In this document: piece by piece, positions 23,162-34,114 of the stretch
How positions within the stretch are numbered: the stretch's first letter is position 1
How the letters are laid out: every line of letters begins with the position of its first letter
From: Emydura subglobosa
Lineage: Eukaryota; Chordata; Testudines; Chelidae
DNA: 64,000 nucleotides
Assembly: GCA_007922225.1 (NCBI GenBank)
Contig: ML680055.1
Span: 2,859,517-2,923,516 of the forward strand
Direction of reading: 5' to 3'
The notes under the pieces: generated by a model
What the model saw: the letters and a program-made list of their open reading frames with translations, nothing else
The model's database searches: none
What the model was told of the DNA's origin: nothing
Program-made: the position numbers and the translations under genes

Positions 23162-23966
23162 CAGTGGCGTATGGAGGGTCTCTGGTGCCCGGGGGCCAAG
23201 CCTACATTTGCACCCCCCCACAGGCCTCACACCCCACCGCGCAGGGTAGGAGGGATCCCAGCGCCACCCTCCAGCTACCACGGGGAGGGGGGTCTGTACC
23301 TGCAGAGGGGGCGTGACATGCGGGGGATGCAAATGCAGGCTTGGCTCCATCACCCCCTGCACTTACGTGACATGCAGCACCCACCTCTCCTGTTGCAGCC
23401 TGGCACCGGCTTGGATGGGGCGGCCTCATCCCCCAGCCTAGGGAGGGGGGCTGGACCAGTCCTCCATGACGCATGGGGGAAGGCACTGAGGGGCACCCCT
23501 CAGAGCCTCCTGTGACCCCCGCCTCCCACCCAGGGTGAAGGGCCAGCCCGACGCGCCCCCACCCCCCACGCACTTACCCACTGCTCCAGCCCTACAGTTT
23601 GGTGCCGGCTTGGATGGGGGGTGGCCTCACGACGCACGTGGGGGGTGCAGGAGCGGAAGCAGGCACATGAGTAGCTGCCCCTCAGCCTCCTGCACCCTCC
23701 GCCCATCATGAAGGGCCGGTCTGGCGCACTGCACTTGCCCTGGGTCAGCCCTTCATGATGGGCAGGGGGTGCAGGAGGCTGAGGACCTGCCCTCCCTGAC
23801 CCCCACCCCCTCCACCCCAGGCCGCCCCATCTGAGCTGGCGACGGCCTGGAGCAGCAGATAAGTGCACTCTGGGTCTCTTGCACATCCTGAAGGGTTGGC
23901 CCGGTGCCCTGCCGCAGGCTGGAGCCCGGGGGCCTGGCACTCCCACCCGCCCTCAGTACGCCACTG
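23162..23966. mobile_element. hAT-like non-autonomous DNA transposon, 805 bp, perfect 8-bp TSD
   Basis: The left end CAGTGGCGTATGGAGG and the right end CTCAGTACGCCACTG are inverted copies (CAGTGGCGTA, 10 bp exact). The 8-bp target duplication TTCCATCC flanks it at 23154-23161 and 23967-23974. An 8-bp TSD with a CAGTGGCG-type TIR is the hAT hallmark. The interior is GC-rich and non-coding. It has repeated GGCTTGGATGGGG modules (about 23410 and 23608) and a 16-bp inverted pair at 23701-23716 and 23748-23763. It lies inside a CR1 copy. Confidence 0.9.
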
Positions 23967-24108
23967 TTCCATCCTTGGAGGTTTTTAAGGCCTGGCCTGA
24001 TAAAGCCCTGGTTGGGGTGGTTTAGTTGGGGTTGGTCCTGCTTTAAGCAGGAGGTTGGACTAGATACCTCCTGAGGTCCCTTCCAACCCTCATCTTGTAT
24101 GATTCTAA
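23967..24108 (+). repeat. CR1 LINE 3' end, right of the hAT insertion
   Basis: TTGGAGGTTTTTAAGGCCTG, GATAAAGCCCTGG, GGTTGGACTAGATACCTCCT and CCCTTCCAACCCTCATC, ending TGTATGATTCTA. This is the canonical sense CR1 3' UTR with its ATTCTA-type end. Confidence 0.9.
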
Positions 24109-24389
24109 GTGAGAATGCATTGGAAGAATGGAAAGAAGCAGAAATGGAGCTGTTCCTCCAGAACAGAAAACAGGGTGATCCTAGCAGTTCCCATCACTTA
24201 AGACAAGCTTCTATCCATAGTAAAATATTGGGACAACCAGTAAAACAAAATAAAATTATGAAAACTCCCCAAGACAATGGAATCGTGAATATAAGACTGT
24301 CAGCTCTTTGGCACGGAGCTGTGTGTCTACAGTCCCCAGCAGCATGCAGATCTCTTACACCCACAAATCCTGTGTCAATAGAACTTAAG

Positions 24390-24437
24390 TCTGCAAAGTC
24401 AAACACTCAGAAGTTAGGAAATGCCAGAATTAAGGTT
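24390..24437 (+). repeat. Copy of a GTTAGGAAATGCCAG repeat family
   Basis: CTGCAAAGTCAAACACTCAG is followed by GTTAGGAAATGCCAGAATT (24413-24431). It is shared with 61704-61747 and, more diverged, 12107-12140. The family is unidentified. Confidence 0.55.
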
Positions 24438-24709
24438 GCCCATGCAGATGCCTCCTGATGAATTTCAAGTTCTTACTTCAAAGCATGGAGGCGCTAGAGC
24501 GTCTCCATAAAAGAGCTGTAAGAATTTTGTTTTTATCCTTGGCAAAACAATCTATTCTTTCCCTCATCTCATGTTTGGAAATGGCTAAACCATTTTAGCT
24601 GAAGCTTTCCAGAAACATTCAGCCAAAAGCCGACACCTGGTGTGGAAAATTTCAGCACAAATGGTTACAATTTGGTAAAGTTATAAGCAACGGAAAACAG
24701 TCTTATAAT

Positions 24710-25330
24710 GCAAGGTGTCAGGCAACCTTAACCAAACGTGGAACGATAAAGAACACGTTCTGCAAAATGAATTTGATTTCACAGAGCTGAAAAAAATCAA
24801 TGGAGGGAATGCAGGAGAGGTAATCTATTTGGATTACAGCAAAGCATGGGAAATAGAATCGCACGAAATTTTACTGACAAAAATAATTCAATTTGGCTTG
24901 GCAAGAGGACATGAATTGAAAAACCATCTGAAGGCGCGCAGACAAAGGGTTCTGATGAATGTCAGTGTCTAGATTTCGGGGGAGGGCTCTGCAGGGACTG
25001 GTGTTCTGTTCAGTCTTATTTAACATCTACATAAATGATGTGGAAAAGAAGGTAAACAGCCTGTTAATGAAATGCATAGATGATGCTAAATTGGGAGGTG
25101 TTGAGAGCACCGAGGCCAGAGAAATAACACACAGGGCTCTGGAGAGGCGATATCAAATCTGGCGAAAGACGAGCTAATGCACTTGAGAGGAAATGATCCA
25201 AACCTCCAAGAGCTGCACTATCAAATGTCCTGCAGAGATAGTCCTGCCCAGGCCCCGTGGAAGAGAGATAAGAAATAGATCTTTAAGTCTGCGACTCTGT
25301 GAAATGGCCACGGCTGAATGAGCCTGAGGC
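24710..25330 (+). mobile_element. CR1 LINE, ORF2 reverse transcriptase (broken), left part
   Basis: It encodes NQTWNDKEHVLQNEFDF-type thumb and finger remnants and YLDYSKAWEIESHEIL. After a frame change come FNIYINDVEKKVNSLL and DDAKLGG. The RT is full of substitutions and frameshifts. A MITE (25332) and a hAT MITE (25408-25710) interrupt the copy, which resumes at about 25715. Confidence 0.8.
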
Positions 25331-25331
25331 A

Positions 25332-25399
25332 GTGGGCTGGTCTACACGACAAACGCTGCATCGGCACGGCTGCCCCGCTGCAGCGCTTTGATGAAGATG
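25332..25399 (+). mobile_element. Truncated Harbinger-like MITE
   Basis: It starts GGGCTGGTCTACACGAC, the same terminus as the copies at 26552 and 36346. It is cut off by the hAT element at 25408. Confidence 0.5.
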
Positions 25400-25407
25400 C
25401 TCTAAGC

Positions 25408-25710
25408 CAGTGTTTCTCAATTTCTTTCCACCCACGGAACCCTTGCGCGCCCATGCCATGCCCTCGGTATCCTTGCCTGCCGTGCCGTACCGTCTGCCGA
25501 ACAGTCAAGGAAATCTTCCTCTTTTCGGCGGCGGCGCACTTTCAGGGCCATTTTCGGCGGCCCCGTCAGCTGATTGGCGGCGTGCGAACAGCTGCTCGGC
25601 AGCACCGGATTTTACTCACATTCGGCGGTGTGGTACAGTTTCTTCGCGGAACCCTTCCGCTCAGCCCACGGAACCCTAGGGTTCCGCGGAACACCATTTG
25701 AGAACCACTG
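25408..25710. mobile_element. hAT-like MITE, 303 bp
   Basis: The left end CAGTGTTTCTCAA and the right end TTGAGAACCACTG are inverted copies with one mismatch. The flanks CTCTAAGC and GCCTAACC agree at 5 of 8 positions and may be a decayed 8-bp TSD. It contains a GGAACCCTAGGGTTCC palindrome near its right end. Confidence 0.75.
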
Positions 25711-25714
25711 GCCT

Positions 25715-26430
25715 AACCAAAAGAAGGCTGAGGGGACACATGATTGCTCTGTAGAAATACATCAGAGCGATAGGGAGAGGAATTATTTAAGCTCAGCACC
25801 AATGTGGACACACGAACAAATGGATATAAACTGGCCATCAGGAAGTTTAGACTTGAAATTAGACAAAGGTTTCTAAGCATCATAGGAGTGAAGTTCTGGA
25901 ACAGCTTTCCAAGGGGAGCAGTGGGGGCAAAACACCTAGCTGGCTTCAAGACAGGGCTTGATAAGTTTATGGAGGGATGGTATGATGGGACAGCCTAATT
26001 TGGCAATTGACTGATCTTAGATTAATAGCAGTAAATATGCCCAATGGCCTGTGAAAGGATGTTAGATGGGGAGGGTTCTGGGTTACTACAGAGAATTCTT
26101 TCTTGGGTGTCTGGCTGGTGAATCTTGCCCACATGCTCAGGGTTTAACTGATCACCATATTTGGGGTTGGGAAGGAATTTTCCCCCAGGGCAGATTGGCA
26201 GAGGCCCTGGGGGCTTTTTCACCTTTCTCTGTAGCATGGATCACGGGTCACTTGCTAGTGGATTCTCTGTACCTTGAAGTCTTTAAATCATTATTTGAGG
26301 ACTTCAGTAACTCAGTCTTAGGTTAGGGTCTATTACAGGAGTGGGTGGGTGAAGTCCTGTGGCCTGTGTTGTGCAGGAGGTCAGACTAGATGATCATAAT
26401 GGTCCCTTCTGACCTGACAGTCTATGAATC
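25715..26430 (+). repeat. CR1 LINE 3' UTR, right part of the 24.7-kb copy
   Basis: It runs from AAGAAGGCTGAGGGGACACA through TTCTGGAACAGCTTTCC, GGGAAGGAATTTTCCCCCAG and GTCAGACTAGATGATCATAA to CTGACAGTCTATGAATC. It is a nearly complete CR1 tail. Confidence 0.88.
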
Positions 26431-26551
26431 ATGTCTATATTTACTATAAAACTGAGACTAACCAAAAAAAAAAATATCTAGCAGTGATAACAATGCTAAA
26501 CCAATCAGATAGATTATGGGTGTCTTTTCAGAGGTTGGCCGAGAACACTTG

Positions 26552-26805
26552 GCCCTGGTCTACACTACAGAATTATTTCAGTATAACTACATCACTCAGG
26601 GTAATCCATGCTCCAAAATGACAGTGTAGACAGTGCTATGTTGGCAGGAAACCTTCTCCCACTGACAGCTACCATCTCTCACGCAGGTAAATTAACTATG
26701 CAACCAGAAGAGCTCTCTTCCATTGGCACAGAGCGTCTTCATTAAAGCGCTACAGCGGCATTGGTGCAGCCGCGCTGATGCTGCATTTTAAGTCTAGACC
26801 TGCCC
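26552..26805. mobile_element. Harbinger-like MITE, about 254 bp
   Basis: The ends GCCCTGGTCTACACT and AGTCTAGACCTGCCC are inverted copies. The flanking TTG on both sides (26549-26551 and 26806-26808) fits a 3-bp TSD of the PIF/Harbinger type. It is related to 36346-36625. Confidence 0.65.
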
Positions 26806-26814
26806 TTGATCTTG

Positions 26815-27520
26815 ATGGTGTGGGGCTGGAGGGAGAGAAATTTCCTTTGCTTTAGATTGCAATAACATTTTATTACCATTGTTAGATCCCGGGGGATTGG
26901 ATTCTAAAAGGGTTTTGCACACATTCAGCGAAAGAACCACTTCAGTGCCCCTAACAATACTTATTGTAAGCGGTCTTTGGCAGCAGGTTATATAGATCTA
27001 GCTAAAGATGAATAATGTCTCCAATTTGTTAATTTTACTAATTATAAGTCATTATCACTTCTTAATGAAGTAGCAAATCATGTTGTCATTCCTTCAGGAA
27101 CTCCTGGTGATTAAACAGCACGTCAGTGAATCACTTAACATTACTTTTAACAAATCTCCGTTAATGACCTGGAAAGCAGCATAAATGGCACATGGATTAG
27201 TATCACAGAAGAGCCCAAACTTTACAGAGCTGCCAAGCAGTAGCAAGAAGAGATCGGAAGCTCAGATTGGTGCGGTGAGTTTAGTGACAGCTGGGTGGAT
27301 AAAAGGGGTGGGGGGCTCAGGTATACCAGTGCTGAGCAGACAGGACAGTCAGCCGGAGTATAAAATGGGGACCGCTGTTTAGGGCCAGATTTTGATACCT
27401 TGCCTCTGAGTGAGCCCTTCCTCCACACAGAGCCCACTGTGTGTAGTGCCTGGTATGAGCAAGGGAATCGCAGGCTGTAGAAAGCAATAAGGCAGGGGCA
27501 GGAAGGGGGAGCTGGTCATG
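26815..27520. other. A/T-rich non-coding stretch
   Basis: I see no recognisable repeat or exon. It lies between the 26.5-kb MITE and a MIR-like fragment. Confidence 0.35.
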
Positions 27521-27529
27521 TGGCATCAA

Positions 27530-27640
27530 ATCCTTGTCCTGGGACGCAGCAGACCCGGCTTCAGCTCCTGGCTGTGCCCCAGACTCCCTGAGTGATGGTA
27601 TCAGCAAATCACTTTGCCTGCCCCTGGGGAGCCATCCATA
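27530..27640 (+). repeat. MIR-like SINE fragment
   Basis: AGACCCGGCTTCAGCTCCTG, CCCTGAGTGATGGTATCAGC and AAATCACTTTGCCTGCCCC correspond to the sense MIR core. Confidence 0.5.
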
Positions 27641-27954
27641 CCAGCGCAAGGCGGGAGGTAGGCACGATCACATCCAACCATTTCCCCCTCGCCTTGGGAA
27701 CGACGACACGAGGGCAGGCTGATGGGGAACCAGGCCCTCTGACTCTTGTTTTCCCATCGGTAAAGCAAGGACAGTCATGCTCTCTGTGCTCAGGAGGGCG
27801 AATTCATTAACGGGCATGAGGAGCTCAGGTGACAGCGGCCGTAAAATGAGCTAGAGACCTGGGGGCGAGGCGGGTGTATAGTGACTAGAAAGCAACGCAG
27901 GAACTCCCCTGCAGCTTTGTCAGGCAGCCAGGCCTGGGGCGTGGAGAGAGGGGC

Positions 27955-28050
27955 CTGAAAGATTCATGGCATTTAAGGCCAGAAGAGACCATTAGGCCAT
28001 CCAGTCTGACCTGTGTAGCACACACCATAGCACTCAGGTTCATCGGGTTA
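27955..28050 (-). repeat. CR1 LINE 3'-end fragment
   Basis: AAGGCCAGAAGAGACCATTA, GGCCATCCAGTCTGACCTG, then GTAGCACACACC. Antisense CR1 terminus. Confidence 0.75.
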
Positions 28051-29765
28051 CCCCTGCGTTGAGCCCGGTAACTTGAGTTTGATCATTAAAGAAAGCTTCC
28101 CGCCTGGGGCTGTGTTGCAAAGGGGAGGCCATGACGCTGCTTGGGGAGCGTGGGTGGCGTCCTGGCCTCCCCATCAGAAGGAGCTAGGGAAAATGCTCCA
28201 GGCCTTGGGAAGTGACCTGTGAGGAGATGCTGGTGGGACAGGGCTGGGGATTCACACCCCCCCCCGCCCCGAAGGGGCACTTGGAGTCAATCATGTAGCA
28301 GTCAGGGAGCTCTCTAGGTCACAGGGCCGGTTCCAGCCTGGTTCTGGAGGCCAACTGTATGGAGATGATAATTGGGGGAGTGGGGATAGGGACAGTTCTA
28401 GGGGTGGGCAAGCTGGGCGGTCACCCTGGGTGCCAACTTCCAGGGGGCATCATACCGCTGTGTCACGTGGCTGGTTTTTTAATTTGCTCTGCTCTGACTG
28501 GCCAGCTGTTTTTGCTCTGCTGCTTGGCCGGACCTTTTTTTTTTTTTTTTTTCCCCTTGCTCTGCTGGGGGGCGATAGATGACCTGAAGGCCTTTGTGCT
28601 TCCCCCGCCCCCTAGGCTGGAGAACTTGGAGGGCTGCAGTCTGCCCTGGGCAGGTCTGACTGTGTCTCTGAACTAGCGCCAGCCACAGACAGGAATTGTT
28701 TATGGGCTGCCCGCCATCTGCCGCTGATATCTGCTCAGATCGAACCAGAGTCTCTCGGAGGGGCATGGGGAATATGGGTACTGCAGCCCAGAGCTGGGGT
28801 AATGCGGGAAGAGATGGTCCATTCACAGCTCTTTTGGAAGGTGACTTTCCCCTGCGAGGGCTGAGACCACAGGCCTTGGGAAAGTGTGAAGGAGAAGCTG
28901 GGGCTGGGTGGTGCTGCGAGGGATGCTCTGTTTCTGTCCTAGGGACTCTTCTCCCGCGTTCAGACCCCTCGCTAGGGTCGTCTGGGAGAACCCGTGCCAT
29001 GCTGTGCTGGACGAGATCCGCTGTAGAGAGGGCTTCGCGCCCAAACGCCTCAGCCTTTGCATGACTCGTGAGCTCTTTCCCCCAGAGCGTGCCCAGGCCC
29101 CCTCACCAAAGCATGCCTGCCCCTCCCCCGTGTGTGTCTGGGACCCCCTCCCAGAGCCTGCGTCTAGGCCCCTTTGCTGAGAAGAGCCCGGCGGGAGTGT
29201 TTGTGGGATTTTACAGATATTTTATAGATATACAGGGATTATTTTACAGATATCAGCCAATGGGAATTCTGAACCCTGCCCCGGGGCGGGGAGTTATTCT
29301 CATCCGGTCACAGCACAGACACCTGCCGTGTGACTCACGTGTCCTGGCCAAACCAACCAACCTGGCTTGGGTTTGGAAACTTGCATTGATCTGCTCCCGA
29401 CAGAGCTGGAGACCGTGAGCAAATGGCAATCTTGTCTCCCACAGACACAGTGAGCTCTCTGCCTCAGCGCATTCGCCCTGTGTGAAGCCCCTAGCATGCT
29501 GGCTTCTCACTCAGCCTGAACCTCTGCCTACTGACACAAGGCTACCGTGGGGAATAGAGAGGCAGGTCTCTATTACAAGCCAGAGGCTGCTGTGGGGACA
29601 ACTAGTTCCACAGGGCAGAACATGCCCTGAATGGGGCATGTGGAATCTCTACAGGAAAGGAGGGTTCAGATGTTTCTTCGTGGTGGGGACAGATGAAGGC
29701 CCGAGTATTTTAGTTCTAGGTACATGGGGTACTGCAAAACAAGGTGGCAGATGGGGGATGGGGAA
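28050..29765. other. Non-coding; no gene recognised
   Basis: Contains an 18-bp T run near 28536-28552 and a short AT-rich ACAGATATTTTATAGATAT tract near 29210-29250. No exon signature is visible. Confidence 0.35.
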
Positions 29766-29769
29766 GTGA

Positions 29770-29990
29770 TGACGATACCTAGCTCCTATCAATAGATCTC
29801 AAAGTGCTTTAGAAAGGAGGTTGGTATGATTAGCCATGTTTTACAGAGGGGGAAACTGAGGCACAAAGAGGGGAAATGACTTGCCCAGGGTCACCCAGCA
29901 GGCCAATAGCAGAATTAGGACTAGAACCCAGATCTCTGGAGTCGTAAATAAACATGCTATTCACAAGACCGCACTGCCACCAACTGAAGC
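29770..29990 (-). repeat. MIR-like SINE
   Basis: ATGTTTTACAGAGGGGGAAA, TGAGGCACAAAGAGGGG, ACTTGCCCAGGGTCACCCAG and ACTAGAACCCAGATCTC. Clear antisense MIR core. Confidence 0.85.
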
Positions 29991-30954
29991 TGGGGTGTAC
30001 AGAGCCATGGGGGGAGGGGAGTTGGGGTAAGGTGACATAGGGCAGCATCATGGAGGGCCGTGCAAGCGAGGAGAACCAGCTTGAACCTGCTGCAGAAGAA
30101 CAGCTGGGGTTCGATGCAGGAATTCAAGGGAGGGGACAGAAGGAAAGGAGCGTTTGAGTCAGCATTCCCTGGCTCAGCCACCATTCCCAGACTGGAGTAG
30201 GGTTTGGGTGGCCTTAGGGCAAAGGCAGGCCAAGTCCCAGGAAGACCAGTCCCTCTCCACCCAAGGAAGCCCACACAAGCCCTAGGCATCGCAGCCACTC
30301 TTCACCTGGGAGGCTCTGGACCAGGAACAGAGAGGACCCGCCAAGAACTGAGCAAAGGGTAACCCAAGAGAGCGATCAGTGTCCAGAAGCAAAATGATAG
30401 CAGCCAGTAAATGAGATTCATACCGCTGCTGAAAAGCTTCATTAACCTGGAGGAAGAGTTCAATTATCTATAATGCTATCAGCAGTTCAGTATTAGATGG
30501 GGGATATGAACGTAATGCACCAAAGGCTGGATTGACGCCACGTTTGCTCCCACTGAGTAATACCTTCCTCTGTGTGTGACGGTGGCGGAATCTGGCCCCC
30601 GTCCACCTTTTGCCCAGCAAGTTCCATCTCTGCAAATACCCACTCTCTGCGCACCGGGTTCTTCCGTCTCTGACAGAACAGGGAAGCACTGTAGATCTGC
30701 AATCCCCAGCCGCTGCCCACGGAGGGACAAGAGGTTCCATCTCAGGGAGGGAGTGCGGGGCTGAGAGGTGGCTGACAGTGCACAGTAATGACTCCCCATC
30801 ACTGCCCCTTACACCTGCCTGAGCGATCGGCAAGGGGGGAAGCGACAGGCTGAGCAAAAAGCACACTGTTCCCCTGGAGTCATCCTCCAGTGGGCAAAGA
30901 GAAGGCAGGAGCCGTGGCAAGACAGATGAGAGGACAGCTGAGGAGTTTATGAGG

Positions 30955-31100
30955 GGCTAAGGAGAAGAGCTGAGGAAGAGCCCTATGGCGCTTGAAACTT
31001 GTCCCTGTCACCAACAGAAGTTGGTCCAATAAAGGATATTCTTTTGCCCAGCTTGTCTCTCTCATATCCTGGGACCAAAACAGCTGCTCCAACACTGTAA
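30955..31100 (+). repeat. Penelope-like terminal repeat with hammerhead-like core
   Basis: CTGAGGA (30970-30976), a stem-like segment and GAAA (30994-30997) are followed by CACCAACAGAAGTTGGTCCA, ATAAAGGATATTC and TCCTGGGACCAAAACAGCTG. It matches the widespread reptilian repeat that I associate with Penelope-like termini. Confidence 0.5.
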
Positions 31101-31439
31101 TTTCTTTCCTCATGAGTCAATACGCAGTATTACAACTTATTTCCTCCTGATATACAGCTGCTTTGAGGTTAGCTGCTGATTCCCTGCCCACCGGTTCACA
31201 CTAATTCTCACCATGCTTCCCATACTAAAGCTTTCAGGGCATTTTGATGGGCATCTAATAAAACTGCCAACAAGCACTTTAAGGTCATGGCCACCGTGTC
31301 ATCTTAGATGACTCTCATTAGCTCTCTTGATTGCCTCCAACACTTCTAACAGAATGTTTCATTACCAGGCAAATTGTTACTACGAGTAAAATGTATGAAC
31401 ATCACCAAGATTTCTATAGCAAGCAGGCTGGGCTCCGCA

Positions 31440-31880
31440 AATAATGCTAAATTAGGAGTTATAGCAAAAGCCAGTGAGGACAGAGAAACAATCCAGAAGG
31501 GCCTGGAGAAATTAGAAACATTGAGAGAAAATTTAATCTAGCGGGGGAAAAAAAGCAGAAGAGATTCAATGACAGGAAGCTGAAGCTAGACAATCTGAGA
31601 ATAGAAATTAATTGTAAATTTTTCACAGTGAGAGCATTTAACCATTGAAACAATTTACCCAGGAACATCATGTATTCTCCATCACTTGCCATCTTTAAGT
31701 CAAGACTCATAGACTTTAAATCCAGAAGGGACCATCATGATCAATTATCTCTTTCTAATAGATACTCTATAGCACAACCAGAAGTTATGGCTTGATTCAG
31801 GAATCTCCTGAGTGAGGTTTTCTGGCCTGTGCCATGCAGGACACCAGACTGGGTGGTCCCTTCTGGCCTAAAAAATCGAT
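31440..31880 (+). repeat. CR1 LINE 3' part with a small antisense CR1 scrap inside
   Basis: GGAGAAATTAGAAACATTGA, CAATGACAGGAAGCTGAAGC and, near the end, CATGCAGGACACCAGACTGG run in the sense direction. At about 31707-31747 an antisense CR1 3'-end word (CATAGACTTTAAATCCAGAA) interrupts the tail. Confidence 0.7.
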
Positions 31881-31884
31881 GGAG

Positions 31885-33010
31885 CTATGAAAACACTAAC
31901 AAAAGGAGATTCAGCTTGGGAAAATGCAGCTAATAGAACAACTTCATGGCTGGAAGCATCATGCAGGGAAAGGCCAGGTGTTGCTCTGATCTCCGAGAAG
32001 CACGGAGAATAGGTGCGCCATTCACTCGGACTGCAGGGTGCGAGGAGCTGATGCTGCACATGTAGGGAAGGGATCCCTGGACCATGCTTCCGCTTTGCCT
32101 TATGCAAGGTATATGGCCTGATCCCCATTGCAGAGGGAGTGGACAGCTGATGCACCCCGTACCACAAGGCTGGAGAGCAGCTACCTCTTTGGTACTGGGC
32201 ATCAGGTCAGAATGAAGTCAAGAAAACAACTGTGGAAGACCCGCCCGGCCGCCTCTCTCTTTTCCAGCCCCCTGCTCTGCAGCTGGGAGGCGCTGGGACT
32301 TTCCTGCCTGTGGAGTGCTCCAGCCAGCCTGCCTGACAGAATGACATGCAGCTGCCTAGGGGAAGAACTGCACTGATGCCAATGGAAATATGCCCGTGCA
32401 GAGCCCCTGGGCATGACTGACCCGCTATGGGCAGGTTCCCCAGGCCAGTGCTGTGAAGTTGGAATGCACAAGTGTGCAAGGAGCTTTCATACGCTCAGCT
32501 CAGCTCCTCCCACCAGGTCAATTGCGGCCTGCTCCTCCCTTCCCCCAGTGCTTTGCAGCTGGAAGTTCAGCACATGAAAGGGCTTTCATTAACTCACTAT
32601 TATCCCACTATTATCCCTTATCATTAAAGCACCTCTTTGTAAGGAGAGAACCACACGAATAGCTCCTTTGATCCTTGGGGAGGCTCAGTCAAGAAGGGGG
32701 CTAAGTGGGAGAAACAGAGACACCACGGGTCGCCCCCACTCTGAAGGGAGAGAGACAGATCTGAACATGAAAGGCCCTGACACAATCATCCTCTTGAGAA
32801 ATGGCTTGACAGGTTGCCCGCCTCACCCCAGCTGTCTTAGATCCCCAGCCTGCACTTACCGACGCCTTCCACTCCACCAGCTTTCCCCCTTTCTCAGCAG
32901 GGTGACACCTGATCTGGCTGACCCCTTTCCACGCCTGGGCAGTCCCATGGGGTTTTCAGACGCTTCTCATTTCCTTTGTGCCTTGTAGGAACTCCCCAAG
33001 CCAAACTGTC
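31885..33010. other. Non-coding; no gene recognised
   Basis: Short frames only. No repeat or exon signature was confirmed. Confidence 0.35.
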
Positions 33011-33021
33011 CTGGAATCAGA

Positions 33022-33100
33022 GCGATGGGATGGCCCAATGGTTAGAGCACTAACTAGGCCTTGGCAGATTCTGTCTTTGCTGTTCCCTTGTAAGCCAATG
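33022..33100 (+). repeat. tRNA-derived SINE head
   Basis: GGGATGGCCCAATGGTTAGA followed by GCACTAACTAGG is a degraded pol III A-box region like that of turtle tRNA-derived SINEs. No cloverleaf can be folded, so it is not a tRNA gene. Confidence 0.45.
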
Positions 33101-33184
33101 TCCAGTTTGTCCATGAGTCTGTCTTAGATCCTTATCTGGCCCCCCTCACTACAGTAACTGAGCACCTCACAGTCTTTAACGTAT

Positions 33185-33360
33185 TTACCCTCCCAGCCCA
33201 CCTGTGAGGCAGGGTAAAGCTAGGATCCCCGTGGGAGCCAAGACCCAAAGAAGCCGACTGACCTGCCCAAGGTCACATGAGACTTGTGTAGTGCAGCTGG
33301 GAACCGGGCCCAGGTCTCGCAAGTCCGTGTGCACTAACCACCAGACCATGCTGCCCTTCT
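33185..33360 (-). repeat. MIR-like SINE
   Basis: GACCTGCCCAAGGTCACATG, GCTGGGAACCGGGCCCAGGT and ACTAACCACCAGACCATGCT form an antisense MIR with a tRNA-like head. Confidence 0.8.
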
Positions 33361-34048
33361 GTCTCAGACACCCGGGAGCTTTGGAAAATCCCACCAAGTG
33401 CCTATCTGCATCTTCAGTGCCTAGATACCTTGACAAATCTGGCCTTTGTTACTGGGAGGTTCTGGTCCCCGGAACACAGCAGTCTGACCCCAGCGGGAGC
33501 CAGGCAGTTGCTCTTGCTTTAGTCTTACCTTGGCCTCTGAAATCTTTCTTTTCAGTCACTGTTGGAGTTTGCTGCTACATGGCTTTCCAGCTGTTCTTCG
33601 CAAAGCTCAGAGTGATGGCGCCGTTGCTGTGCGTGGCTAACTCTGCGGAGGCGGGGATGTGCGCCCGAGGCCAGATGTGAACCGCTGATTCATGCTGGTA
33701 AGTGAGTATTTCCTCGCCTCAGAGTCACCTTACAGCCCTAGGAGGGTGCTGGGGCTGCATCTCGTGCCCATGAAGGCTAGGAATGCCAGAGCGAAGGCTG
33801 CCTGCACAACCTTAACTGTGGCCCCCGTGTGCGTGCGCTTCACTGCAGTGCAGGGGTTCTCCAGAGTCAGGGCCTGTCTCTCTGGAGACGGGATGCACTG
33901 GGAGAGCCCGGATGAGACACCTTCTCTGCCTCCGGCACGGGTTTGTTTACACAAGGCAGCTATAGCAACGAGCTGTGCTGCGGTGACTGCTTCGCTGCTC
34001 CCTGCTCCTGCTCTCCCATCCACTCCTCGCCGGCGAGCCTCCTTCACC

Positions 34049-34114
34049 ATGAATTTGGGGGCAGCTGAGGCCGGGGGGGAGCCTCCACCACCGGTGCAGA
34101 TCATCCAACAGCCA
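34049..34114 (+). CDS. PRR29: PRR29 exon 1
   Basis: 66 bp, phase 0 out. It encodes MNLGAAEAGGEPPPPVQIIQ and QP. The donor must be CCA|GTAGGT to keep frame with exon 2. The stronger-looking TAG|GTAAAT three bases on would end in phase 1 and shift the frame. The frame is open upstream back to 33692, so an earlier start cannot be excluded. Confidence 0.65.

Noticed and set aside
33022..33100. tRNA gene
   Set aside because: Only an A-box-like head is present and no cloverleaf can be drawn; it is a SINE remnant.
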